The notes under the pieces were generated by a model. That model was given only the letters and a program-made list of their open reading frames with translations. It had not been told where the DNA came from and made no database searches. The position numbers and the translations under genes were made by a program. Source: Diplolepis rosae (lineage: Eukaryota; Arthropoda; Insecta; Hymenoptera; Diplolepididae). From it: a stretch of 64,000 nucleotides of DNA. This document shows positions 13,317 to 25,400 of this stretch, in pieces (position 1 is the first letter of the stretch; every line of letters starts with the position of its first letter). The stretch is from positions 1,612,001 to 1,676,000 of the forward strand of contig JAPYXD010000704.1 in NCBI GenBank assembly GCA_030998225.1. Reading direction: 5' to 3'.

Positions 13317-13497
13317 AGTTTCTACATGTTTATGTCCAAAGTACATAAAATTTTGTTTTCAAAATTTGGGAAATTGTAGAAAAGTTAAAACGGACGTAGA
13401 TAGATTACATTTGGTTTCGAAAATAAAAAAAAATTTAATTTCACAAAATATTTTGGAAATTTATTTTCCATTATCAAAACCAAAAGTAATCTATCTA

Positions 13498-14288
13498 CCA
13501 GGTCTAGAAGTATGAAACTGGAATTTCCCTATTTATAGTGCTTGCCATCAGTTTAGGGACCGTACGACCGCTTCTGCAGCGCCATCTTCTCCCTCTAGCA
13601 GCTGAGAAAGATTTTCAGTAGACAATAACCCAAGTTCGATATACCAGTGTATTTACTAAAGCATCAACATGTCGAGTTTTGTGCCTACGAACTACGACTT
13701 GCGGTTAGCACTGGTTTTTTGTTATCTCTTGGCAAAGCACAGTGTTTCGAGTGGTTTAAAAAATTCAGAAGTGGTAATTTTGATGTGAGAAACGAAGATC
13801 GTGGAAAACCACCGAAAAAGTTCGAAGACTGGGATCAGAAGGGTGTTATCTATTATGAGCTGCTAAAACCTGGTGAAACTGTCAACACGAATCGCTACCA
13901 ACAGCAAATGATCGATTTAATCGAGCATTACGAGAAAAACGACCGGATTATCGAAGAAGGCAACACAAAGTCATTTTTCTTCACGATAATGCCCCATCAC
14001 ACACAGCAAAACGGGGCAAGGAAACGATCGAGACGTTGGGTTGGGAAATATTGGCGCATGCCGCTTATTCTCCAGACTTGGCTCCATCGGATTACCATTT
14101 GTTCGCATCACTGGGCCACGCTCTCGCTGAACAATGCTTAACTTCGTACGAAAATGTACGAGAATGGCTGGATAACTGGTTTGATTTAAAAGACGAACAG
14201 TTTTATTGACGTGGCATTCATCACCTTCCGGAGAGGTGGGAAAAATGTGTATTTAAAAAAAAATCCGGTTTCATACTTCTAGACCTGG
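13498..14288 (+). mobile_element. Internally deleted mariner element
   Basis: The terminal inverted repeats are about 25 bp, beginning CCAGGTCTAGAAGTATGAAA at the left with the near-perfect inverse at the right. The left flank is TA (13496-13497). The right flank is CA, probably a mutated TA, because the uninterrupted palindrome arm aligns in register if CA counts as the duplicated site. At 791 bp it is much shorter than full mariners (about 1.3 kb), and the transposase frame has an internal deletion. Confidence 0.85.
13640..14250 (+). pseudogene. Mariner transposase remnant
   Basis: Translated segments match mariner-family transposase. The N-terminal part has a GKAQCFEWFKKFRSGNF-like block followed by ED-RGKPPKKFED. 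This joins directly to WDQKGVIYYELLKPGETV from the catalytic region, so the linker and the first catalytic Asp region between them are deleted. Around 13990 the frame shifts. The conserved YSPDLAPSDYHLF-like motif and a C-terminal LPERWEK block are then read in another frame. The apparent open frame 13647-14141 is therefore a chance product of the deletion, not a working protein. Confidence 0.85.
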
Positions 14289-14358
14289 CATATCCGTTTT
14301 CATCTTCTCTACAATTTCCAAAATTTTAAAAACAAAATTTTATGTATTTTGGACACAA

Positions 14359-14599
14359 CACTGAAAGAAATGCTTGAGATTTATCAGCCATATGAATATA
14401 GCTGAATGTTTTTAAGTAATTCAACAAAATATATTTGACAATTAACCATAAATATTGCTGCAATAGTAATTCATATGGTTGGAATACACATACAGGCTGA
14501 ACTGATACAAGCAAACCTTGGTTTTCGGTAAATCTCCAATATAATATGGGTCAAGGAACCACAATTATGTCTGTATCGTCAAATTTTTTTTTTTCAGTG
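14359..14599. mobile_element. 241-bp CACTG-ended MITE
   Basis: It starts CACTGAAAGAAAT and ends TTTTTTTTTTTTCAGTG, with AA on both sides. It interrupts the right arm of the surrounding palindrome between GGACAC and AAACATGTAG, which fixes its ends. The interior has ATATAGCTGAAT and CATATGGTT words like the subterminal repeats of the CACTG element at 34103-39451. Non-coding. Confidence 0.65.
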
Positions 14600-14614
14600 A
14601 AACATGTAGAAACT

Positions 14615-15404
14615 GGACTTTGGAGTTTTGGTTGATTAGTGGATTAAATCAGATAATTAAGTTCAACCCAATACACTGCTAAACATTTGACGCTTAGCAG
14701 GAATTTGCTTATTATACTAATTATTTAGTCAAACAAATTTTGATTCATTCAACAAGAAATTTTTGTTCATTTAACCGAATGGTTAATGAAGTGATTCGTT
14801 TAATTAACTTTATACCCAGAAAAGAAATCGTTAAACTAACCAATTTCTTTGGTTAAATCATTCAAATATTTGGTCAATCGTATAAAAAGAAAATTCATTA
14901 CGTGATATAGCAAAATTTTGATTGGATTAACCAAATATTTTTCTGACCTTTCAGCAGAAAAATGTATATGTATAATAATAGCTGCATTAATTAATCAAGA
15001 GTACAGAATAAATTTTGTATATGTTTTTGAAAACAAAATGATATATTGGAATTTTTAAAATTACAATTTAGCAAACAGAAATAAATCTGAGTTACTTTGT
15101 TAAAAATAAAAAACAAATTGTTGATTTCCTTGCCTAACGGATTATTTACTATTTATCTCGATTCTAACGTAAAATAATTATATATGTGTGTATGTGTTTG
15201 TGTATATATAATTTAACGTAAAGACTTTGTTCTTGATGAAATTTTGTTGTTGCTTTGTGGTATGTAAGTGTATATAATGAATATTACGAATAATCATCGT
15301 TACATAATTTCAATAGCGGATTAACTCACAACAATTTATAGTAACGTTTTACATAAACAGTTATATAAATTTTTTACTGAGTTAGTTATCTATAGTTAAG
15401 TTTG
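14615..15404. other. No gene; eroded GGTTAAAT repeats
   Basis: AT-rich sequence with TTGGTTAAATC and AACCAAAT words on both strands at 14700-14950, like the MITE at 11905-12130, and a short TATGTGTGTATGTG tract near 15183. No coding feature is supported. Confidence 0.3.
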
Positions 15405-16372
15405 TTAACTTTTATGAAGCAGTGATTCTTCCCATACATTTAAATTTATTTCTTTTACTTTGATACTGATGCGAAAGTCAATTTTATAATATCGTAGATG
15501 CGAATTACATTTTCTCAAAGTTACTAAATTTGATTTTGATTTGAAATGAAAAAGGAAAATAAATTTGCTTAAGGTTTTATCAGCCATAAGGAACACATTT
15601 TCACCATGACACTCGCGTTTCGCGCTCAATTTTCTGTATAGATTTCTGTAACTTTTTAATAATTTACATGATTAAAAAATTTATTTTCTTTCAAATATCT
15701 TTAAAAGGAAAACCAATCGTAGACTTTAATGAGGTAAACGATTTTGCATTTCAACGCTTATTTCGTAACTCATATATTTTGGTTGGGGGGGGGGGGGGGG
15801 GGGGTAAATTTTGAAACCTTTTTTTTTCAATTTTTTTTATTTGATATTTTGAATCTATAACACCTCAGAAATATTGTGTTAAATTTTTAGATCAATCGGA
15901 GCAAAATTGACGGAGTTATAGCAGTTTGAACGAACCTTGCTCCAACTCAGTACGTTTAGAAGAGCAGTTGTGTGCGTTGTTTGATTTTAGCTCCGATTTC
16001 ATAACTCTTGCTCCGTATAGTTTCTAGTTTGTTTTGTTAATTGAAAAATGTTATGAAGATAATTAGTAGAGATTTATGACAACTATCAGAAACCAGTATT
16101 GGAATTTCGGATTTTTTCAAAATAATAATTTTGTCCGAATGTGACTGGTTAACAAACTTGTCCTTACTTTTTCGCCTCCGATAAAGTTTGCCAAAGCTCA
16201 ATTCAATTCGATAATTCTATCGAGTATACGATCTACTACTACAGACAGACACTTTCGTAAAATCATTTTTTCTGACTCAGGGAGTCTCAAAACGTAATGA
16301 TTTGATGAAAATTTCGAAAGTCATTTTCCACATCAAACTAATACCTTCTCATTTATGATGAGAATGTAAAAA
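15405..16372 (-). repeat. Hairpin-ended dispersed repeat R, copy 2
   Basis: This is the inverse-oriented relative of 7511-8581. Its minus-strand start lies near 16372, where ATGATGAGAATGTA and ACCTTCTCAT reproduce the hairpin end. The frame at 15405-15629 (minus) is the counterpart of 8159-8344 in copy 1. The other end is not recognisable, so the copy seems truncated. It contains a run of 20 G at 15785-15804. Confidence 0.55.
15785..15804. repeat. G20 homopolymer
   Basis: Twenty consecutive G in otherwise AT-rich sequence. The length is probably uncertain because such runs are error-prone. It may form a quadruplex. Confidence 0.9.
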
Positions 16373-16381
16373 AATTTTACT

Positions 16382-16419
16382 TAATTCAATTCAAAGTGAC
16401 TAATTCAATTCAAAGTGAC
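16382..16419. repeat. 19-bp tandem duplication
   Basis: The unit TAATTCAATTCAAAGTGAC occurs twice head-to-tail. No other significance is seen. Confidence 0.85.
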
Positions 16420-16421
16420 TG

Positions 16422-17399
16422 ACTTCGTTATCTAATTATTAATGCCAGTTATAAAATAATTGATGCAAATATATAGAGCAGTCATTATTAATGATATTAT
16501 TACTAAGTAACAAAAGAAAGAGAATTAAGTGGGTAGACATTGTCAGTTAATATGTATAAACATTAACTTTTTGATTAATTAAAGGATTCATTATGTATTT
16601 TTCATATCACGCAGAAACATATTTTGTTAAATAAGATTAACTTTGCTTGGACCAGCAAATATTAGTTTGATTCAATTTAAGTATCTAGTTGGTGAATTTT
16701 GTTCGAAGGCATCTCATTTTTTTATTTATTCGACTGGTTCTTAAATTTGGTAGTTCCATCTTAAATATTTCTTTCAATCAAACAAAATTCAAAAAATTGA
16801 ATAAAGGCATTGAACAAAGCCTTTAGCCATATAAAATAAACGATTGCTGTTCGTTTAAGTTATTATTGTTTACAAAAGGCCTTGTCGAAAACAAATAATT
16901 CTTAAGTAACGTTCAGAAATACTTCAAAATCAAATTGATATAAAATTTAGAAACAAGATCAGGTTTGCAATAAGTTAAAGTCTTGAAATTTGCATACTCG
17001 AACGCAACCGGTTTCCAAATTATGTATTTGATTCTGCAGATTCAATCACTTTTTGTAAGAATCCTTCCCGTTCAGACTGAAACTCAACTCGTAATAGCAG
17101 ATTATATTTGTCTCAAACTTTTATAATTGAACATATAGAAATTAATGCATAATTTTAACGCTCATTGATACAAAATAAAAATAGAATTATACAACTCTTT
17201 AAATCTGAACCAGTCAAATGTAACCAATAAATAATTAAACAGAATCAAAAATTAATGTAATGACTGAATTATTGTTTCAATAATTATTCAAAATTAACTA
17301 TGAAATGAGTTTGTTAACTTCTGGATTCTAAAGTTTAATCATTATAATACCTGTTAACAAATCTCATAAGTAATAATTATTTAATTAATTATGTTAGCA
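16422..17399. other. No recognised gene
   Basis: AT-rich sequence. Positions 16610-16860 have GTTAAAT/CAAACAAAATT words that suggest an eroded MITE. Near 17190-17225, CTTTAAATCTGAACCAGTCAAA resembles the end of the following MITE and may be a degenerate copy. Confidence 0.3.
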
Positions 17400-17675
17400 T
17401 ACTCTCTAAATTTGAATCAGTCAAAATCTACTGATTATCAGTGAAATTTGACTGATTCAAATAGCTAAAAAGAGGTTACTGTAATTCAGTCAAGATTCAC
17501 TGATTATTTCAGTGAAAATTGACTGATTTGACAGTGAAAAACATTTTTTTCACTGGTGAATCAGTGGAAATTAACTGATTTAACAGTGAAAAATATCTTT
17601 TCACTGATGAATCAGTGAAAAGGCAAATCACTGGTTCAATCAGTGAAAATTTGACTGATTCAGATTTAGAGAGTA
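17400..17675. mobile_element. MITE built of AATCAGTGAAA repeats
   Basis: The ends are inverse copies: TACTCTCTAAATTTGAATCA at the left and the inverse of TACTCTCTAAATCTGAATCA at the right. The 276-bp interior consists of many direct and inverted copies of a word close to AATCAGTGAAAATTGACTGA, so the element can fold in many ways. A lone end-like fragment occurs at about 48606-48626. No coding capacity, and no clear target duplication was found. Confidence 0.75.
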
Positions 17676-20282
17676 ACCCTTCTCAAATGAACAATCAAGT
17701 AAAATAAACCAGAATTTTAATTATTGTAAAAATATAAAGCTTGAAAATTTGGAGAATTGAATAATTGCGAAACAAGTCAAATTAATATTTTTAGCTGGAA
17801 AAGTAGCTTTCATTATCATTTTTAAATTGATTCTAACTCGAAATTCTCTCCAAAATTATTCAAACTAATAATCTACTTAATTTAATGAATGATTTAGAAT
17901 CAGAAGAAATATAAAAAATTTGCCTTTATTTTGCATTTGTAGACTAAAAATATAAATAGATTGAAATAAATAATTGTATCCGAATCTCGAAATTTGTTAT
18001 TATCGTGAGAAAAACGTTATTCTGGCCGTTCACGAATAATTATAGCTATCTTATTATTATTAGCAGGCACGAGCGTAACTGCAATCACAAGAAGGAAGTT
18101 GCCAGCTTTAATAAACGAGTAATTATTAGTCAATCGATGGATTTTCACACGTGGTACTGGCACTGTATGGCATTTATGCACGTGCACTGGATGTTGCGAA
18201 CTTCTTACACATTTTTTTAACTTATTCTCATAAAATAGCCGCAGCAAACGCACGTGCATCATTGGTCATACATACCACATGCGATTTTCTTTTGCACTAT
18301 AATGAAATTCCAAAAATACTCCAGTCTGCTACTTTCACGACCCAGACTTTGTGTTAGAAAACCGACGAATATTCACTCTATGCAGTGCGCATTGAAATTA
18401 TTTAATTTATACATTCAAAGAAGAGTTAAAAAAAAATTTTTAATCACAAAAAATTGCGCATTGATTTGCGACTAAAAAAAATTTTCATATATTCAAACAA
18501 ATATGTGGTGATTAGACCAAAGAATTTATTTCATTAATTTAAAAATGCATTCAAAAGGAGTTTTTATATTCAAATATTTCTGAATGAAACAAATTTGGGC
18601 ATTGTTATGAGATTTTACTATTTGAATTTAAAAAAAAAGGTAAACAAATGATTTTTAAACCTGAAAATAACTTTTCTTTGAGTGCAATTTTATTGACTGA
18701 GATTTGTCTGAATTAGAAAAAAAATTTAGTTGTTTTAACGCAATTTTGTTTTATCCAACCAAAGATTCGGAAAGTGAAACACAGCAATGTATTTTATTAA
18801 ATTGATACTCGCGTTCTACGGTGATTTAATACTCTGAGAAAAACATTTTATTGACTCGATAAAATACATGACGTTGACAGGAAATCCATAAAAAAAATAT
18901 CTAAGTATAATAATTATAATGATTATATTTTCCCACTGTTAATGATGTGTATCTATTTGCTTGACATTATTCGAGAAAAACAACGTTTCACCTAGAATTA
19001 TATACGTTAGCTATGTGGACCTTATCAGAAAGGATATTGATTTTATAGAATGATAACAAGTTTCTAATACTTTGTCCCTAACATAAAAGTTTTGTTCTCC
19101 CTCATTTCTATATTTTTGTTGACGACTGTGAATAAGTATTTCACGTGATCGAACTTCAGTTACCTTTCTCCAATCACTTTTATCGTAGATTTTAATTCAA
19201 TGATTTTTTAGTGTGATCCTAAATCTTTAATCTCATCTAATTCCTCCGGAATCAATGAAGATTTCCACAAACATAAAAAAATATAGTCCACTTCAATGTT
19301 ATTAATTCAATAGTAATAATAATTTTACTTTAACAAAAAAGTCAACAGTTTCTAATGCTTTTAAACATTAACATTCAAATTAAACTAAATTGTATTCTCT
19401 TTAGCAAAAGCTCTGTTTAAATATAATATTTATCATTACCAAATAATTTTAAATTAAGAAATGAAATTGTCTTTCAGAAAATAATCCACTTTTGCTTATG
19501 ATTAAATCCACAAATAACTCTGATTATAAATACATAAACACACCTCGAGCGCAAATTTTGTCAAACACAAAGGTTTTTTTAATATTAAATAACGTAATAT
19601 AATTTATTTAAATTATTGATCACTGTAATAATTAAGATGATGACGTGTTTTGGAAAACATCGGAGAACCGAATAAACCGAAGACGATCCTCACATGCCGA
19701 GGATTGGAGAACAACTGATTGTGAGTTGTGAGACTGATTCGAGTTACGAGTTCCGAGATACGAGACACGCGGCGGTAGTGGCTAGACTGCAGACGTAAAG
19801 TCATTTGTACGTACATACATACATGACTCATATGGCGTATATAATAGGCATTTAACTATGTGCACAGTATATGGACCATTCGTTCAAAATCCCGCCTCTT
19901 TATTTCCCGAACTGCAGTCTGGATATTCCCAGACTCACTCATACTCCATACGCGGGCTCCACTAGACAAGATAAGATTCTTATTATCAGAATTATTTCCG
20001 GGAAAATGATTTTAAATCACTTATGCCAATAAGGGAAATCCGGATCTAGTAGACAAAATCTTTATGCACTAAGAGAAAATAAAATTCAAGTATCAGTAAC
20101 GATTGTCGTGGTTACCCGAGTCAAAATCTCGGATCAAATTTTACGTTTTCAGGTACTGCTTAACTCCTGCTTCTTTTCATTTACCCTTGCTTTTTGATAT
20201 AGTACTTCTTCAAATATTTAGAACTTTAATTAATCCTTATTTACTACTTCTCAAAGCTCAAGCCTGATTTAGACCTTATATA
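17676..20282. other. No recognised gene
   Basis: Mostly AT-rich sequence. Positions 18000-18370 and 19640-19990 have more complex base composition and open several short overlapping frames on both strands. None has a recognisable domain, and I see no intact splice structure. They could be single-copy non-coding DNA or exons I cannot recognise. Confidence 0.3.
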
Positions 20283-20984
20283 CACGGAAAAAATAAGTAC
20301 TGGGAAATTTACATGACAGAGTGCTCGACTTTCAGATACGTTCAAAAGTTACTTAAAAGTAGAAGTACTGTTCTTGTATAATTAGATCAATAGTCCTGGA
20401 AAAAGTATAAAACATTCCAAAAGTATTCAGTAGAAAGTCCGTGAAAATTCTGAGTACGCAAAATGTATAATTTCTATGCACTCGTGCATGAAAACGTCAA
20501 AGCCAGTCAATGAAATTTTTATAGACTATCAAAGGCAATAAGAAAAAAAAACGATTTTCGCAAGTCACCTTTTTTTTAATACTTTAATTATACTTACTAT
20601 ACAATATCACTACATATTGCTGAACATAATATATTACCCGCTGTTTAAATTAATCTTACGCTGACAGTCTAGACGCAGTCTAACCTTATAAATTAAACCG
20701 CACGCCTCCGAAGCACTTGCTATATTTCCTAAAAAATGTTGGGTACATTTTATCCTTAGAAAATGCAGGGCCGTGTAAGAAATTGCTGCGCCTTGTTTCG
20801 CCAACAATTTTATATAAGGCTAACAAAAGTTTTTAAATGAAGATATTTTTAATAAATTAATATCAAATATAAGGATTTTATAATTTCTGAAGTTTATGTC
20901 AGTTCACAAAGTAATAAAAACTGTGTGTATCTAAAAACTGACATTGACAACAAACGCAGTCCAAGAATATTTCTTTGACTTGTA

Positions 20985-21940
20985 CACTGAGAGAAATCGG
21001 CTTTGGTTCCTGTGCACATAGCACATAAATTTTTTGTACAGTAGTTGCCTTGACCAAAAAAGTTGAGAGAAGCTACTACTTTTATAGTTATCATGACAGT
21101 AATTTGGACTTTTTTGTGTATTCGGTTGTTGTGACCAAAGTTGATGATTAGAATGAGCTTTATACGTACCCCAACGGTTAGTACACGTACATTTTCTTTA
21201 TGTGTACTGCCAAGCTCCTTTGGTTACTACAACCGCAGCGTTCGCTGTTGCGCTAGACAAATCAAGTATAACTTTCATTGAAAGATATGCAGCCTAAGTT
21301 GAATCCTGCCAATTCTCGTTCTCGATTCCTGGACTATATTTCACCGTGCCAAGCATTATCAGGTAAATAATTCTATTATAAATATAGTTTGACAATTCTT
21401 TCTAAATGATAAACGATTTTGTTCGGGGACAATGCAATGCGTTCCAATTTTGCTGTCTCGTCGTATTTTGTCAAAACTATAGTCAGTCAAAAAAAGTTTA
21501 TGATGATGAAAAAAGTGACAATTTTTTAACTTAATCGACGAAAGTTATCATAAATATCATTATACCGGATTATTTTTCTTAGATCTTTTCGGTGAAACTT
21601 TATTTTTTCTAATCAAATTGAATTCGTATTTTAATAACTAAGAGAACCATACCTATAACCTCAAAAATAATTTTGGCTGGGTATTTACTGACCGTAGACT
21701 TAGTCATTTTAACTAAACTCTATGCGCGGCTTTACGATGGACTTTGGTTCCTATAACCGCAGCGCTATGGTATTTCAAGTACCAGAATCGTGGTCTCAGT
21801 AACGTTCCTTGCAGTTGAAGTAAACACTTTTCCAATGTATGACAGCCACTACCATGATTGTCATGAGAACTTTAACATTTTTGTAAAGACGATTTTAACA
21901 AAAAAACTTTGGTCAGTGAAACCTAAAATTTCTCTCTGTG
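20985..21940 (+). mobile_element. 956-bp CACTG-ended MITE, copy 2
   Basis: Same length as copy 1 (6322-7277), same orientation, and flanked by TA at 20983-20984 and 21941-21942. I see two substitutions between the copies, near the ends of the alignments around 21690 and 21746. Such similarity means either recent movement of both copies or recent duplication. The flanks differ completely, which favours transposition. It sits inside the CACGG-ended MITE. Confidence 0.85.
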
Positions 21941-22442
21941 TATAGCCGCAGGTGTTCATCTCTTTCTAATCAAATTATTCTATCCAAACACTTTTAAAAC
22001 CTGAAGCACTCTTTAGAAGAAGTATTTGCCTTTCTATAATTTTTTCAAAAACTTTACAATAAAATTTGAAAGAATTTCATTCTTTGACTGTGCTTGAATT
22101 AATCTAGGACATTTTTATGATATAGAAGTTTGAGACGTCTCAAACCCAAACTTGTGACGAATTTGAGACGAAAAATAAAGAAAGATTCTCATAAGAGACG
22201 GAAATTTATCCCTAGATCAGGTAGCGAAAAAATACAATAGAAGCAATGAACAATACCTCTATAAATCAAAAGACTTTCATACCTAACTTCGGGATGACAC
22301 TTACACGCGTACAACCCTTGGGACACGCGACAATATTTCGACTTCGAGTTAAATAAAAATTACCGCAAAAAACACTCCTTATATTTTAACCCTACATGTG
22401 CGAAGTCCGCGAAGATTGCATATGTGCATATATGCTATAGGA

Positions 22443-25400
22443 CGAATCGTCTCACAACTTCTGTCGGCCCGCTTGAAGTCGAACTCAAAAGCAGGTAGTA
22501 GATCATAACAATGGAAGCAATAAACTGTACGCGTGGCGTATTCCTAATTGAAAATTAATATTATCCCTCATTAGCCCATGAGATTGAAAATCGTTAAGTT
22601 TTTTTGCAAAACACATAAAATGAGTGTCATGCATCAAATCATAAATATTTGAGAAAATCATGCGTCACTTGCATTCAGGAAGTATGGTTTTTCCATTACA
22701 ATTTCTGTATATGCATTTCTGGATTATTCAAATTATTTATCAAACAAGTAACTTTTTGAGATTGCGTTACTCTTTGTAAAAGAGTAACATTTCAAGCTCA
22801 CGTGACTACGGAAGACATGGGGCAAGCCATCAGTGGTTTGCGAAGGGAACAAGAGTTGGAGCAAACACTAGTGGCATAAAACTGACTGCCGATATGGTAC
22901 GAGACATTTCCAAAACTCATGTAATAAATTGACTTCGTAGACGGTCGAAGAAAACTATGACGTCCTCCTATTCTTTAAAGTTTTAAATCTCCAGCTGATA
23001 GAGAAAACCTTTACGAAGCGAAAGAATCGTATTAAAAAGTTCGCGTCGAATGGGAAGTTGGTTTTTTATTAAAAAAAAAAATATATAATTTTCTGGAATT
23101 TGGGGTCTATTTGAACACTCAATTGCTCCGAGCTAAACGGCATTTCTGATTCGTACTCTAGCAGGGATGATAAAGCAAAGTTTCAACTTCATATTGCAGA
23201 AAAGTATGTCATGTAAATGTGCATAGAACTTGAGATTTTGCTCTTTTTGCAGTTGCATAAATTCGTCTAACTTGCAAGAAATCAAATTTTCTGAATGCCA
23301 GATATGAGACGAAAATCGTCTCACAACTTCTGTCGGACCGCTTGAAGTCGAACTCAAAAGCAGGTAGCAGAACATGACAATGGAAGCAATAAACTGTACG
23401 CGTGGCGTACTCCTAATTGAAAATTAATATTATCCCTAATTAGCCCATGAGATTGAAAATCGTTAAGTTTTCTTGCAAAACACATAATATGAGTGTCATG
23501 CATGAAATCATAAATATTTGAGAAAATCATGCGTCACTTGCATTCAGAAATATGGTTTTTCCATTAGAATTTCCGAATATGCATTACTCGATTATTCGAA
23601 ATACTTCCAAACGAGTAACTTTTTGAGATTGAGTTACTTTTCCGAAAAGAGTAACATTTCAAACATATTCAACTAGGTAAGGAATGGGGCAAGCCATCAG
23701 TGGTTTGCGAAGGGAACAAGTGTTGGAGCAAACACTAGTGGCATAAAACTGACTGCCGATATGGTACGAGACATTTCCAAAACTCATGTAATAAATTAAC
23801 TTCGTAGACGGTCGAAAAAAACTATGACGTCCTCCTATTCTTTAAAGTTTTAAATCTCCAGCTGATAGAGAAAACCTTTACGAAGCGAAAGAATCGTATT
23901 AAAAAGTTCGCGTCGAATGGGAAGTTGGTTTTTTATTAAAAAAAAAAATATATAATTTTCTGGAATTTGGGGTCTATTTGAACACTCAATTGCTCCGAGC
24001 TAAACGGCATTTCTGATTCGTACTTTAGCAGGGATGATAAAGCAAAGTTTCAACTTCATATTGCAGAAAAGTATGTCATGTAAATGTGCATAGAACTTGA
24101 GATTTTGCTCTTTTTGCAGTTGCATAAATTCGTCTAACTTGCCAGAAATCAAATTTTCTGAATGCCAGATATGAGACGAAAATCGTCTCACAACTTCTGT
24201 CGGACCGCTTGAAGTCGAACTCAAAAGCAGGTAGCAGAACATGACAATGGAAGCAATAAACTGTACGCGTGGCGTACTCCTAATTGAAAATTAATATTAT
24301 CCCTCATTAGCCCATAAGATTGAAAATCGTTAAGTTTTCTTGCAAAACACATAATATGAGTGTCATGCATGAAATCATAAATATTTGAGAAAATCATGCG
24401 TCACTTGCATTCAGAAATATGGTTTTTCCATTAGAATTTCCGAATATGCATTACTCGATTATTCGAAATACTTCCAAACGAGTAACTTTTTGAGATTGAG
24501 TTACTTTTCCGAAAAGAGTAACATTTCAAACTTATTCAACTAGGTAAGGAATGGGGCAAGCCATCAGTGGTTTGCGAAGGGAACAAGTGTTGGAGCAAAC
24601 ACTAGTGGCATAAAACTGACTGCCGATATGGTACGAGACATTTCCAAAACTCATGTAATAAATTGACTTCGTAGACGGTCGAAAAAAACTATGACGTCCT
24701 CCTATTCTTTAAAGTTTTAAATCTCCAGCTGATAGAGAAAACCTTTACGAAGCGAAAGAATCGTATTAAAAAGTTCGCGTCGAATGGGAAGTTGGTTTTT
24801 TATTAAAAAAAAAATATATAATTTTCTGGAATTTGGGGTCTATTTGAACACTCAATTGCTCCGAGCTAAACGGCATTTCTGATTCGTACTTTAGCAGGGA
24901 TGATAAAGCAAAGTTTCAACTTCATATTGCAGAAAAGCATGTCATGTAAATGTGCATAGAACTTGAGATTTTGCTCTTTTTGCAGTTGCATAAATTCGTC
25001 TAACTTGCCAGAAATCAAATTTTCTGAATGCCAGATATGAGACGAAAATCGTCTCACAACTTCTGTCGGACCGCTTGAAGTCGAACTCAAAGGCAGGTAG
25101 CAGAACATGACAATGGAAGCAATAAACTGTACGCGTGGCGTACTCCTAATTGAAAATTAATATTATCCCTCATTAGCCCATGAGATTGAAAATCGTTAAG
25201 TTTTCTTGCAAAACACATAATATGAGTGTCATGCATGAAATCATAAATATTTGAGAAAATCATGCGTCACTTGCATTCAGAAATATGGTTTTTCCATTAG
25301 AATTTCCGAATATGCATTACTCGATTATTCGAAATACTTCCAAACGAGTAACTTTTTGAGATTGAGTTACTTTTCCGAAAAGAGTAACATTTCAAACTTA

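Larger units (their letters stand above)
13317..14614. repeat. Palindromic element split by two insertions
   Basis: The left arm (13317 to about 13430) and the right arm pair as inverse complements. Matched blocks are AGTTTCTACATG, GTCCAAAGTACATAAAATTTTG, GGGAAATTGTAGA, AAAACGGA and TAGATAGATTAC. The right arm is in three pieces, 13470-13497, 14289-14358 and 14600-14614. It is interrupted by a mariner (13498-14288) and a CACTG-type MITE (14359-14599). With both insertions set aside, the arms line up nearly continuously, which confirms both insertion boundaries and their order relative to the palindrome. Confidence 0.75.

Noticed and set aside
13647..14141. 164-codon frame read as an intact transposase-like gene
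   Set aside because: It joins non-adjacent parts of mariner transposase across a deletion and then runs out of frame, so it is a pseudogene.
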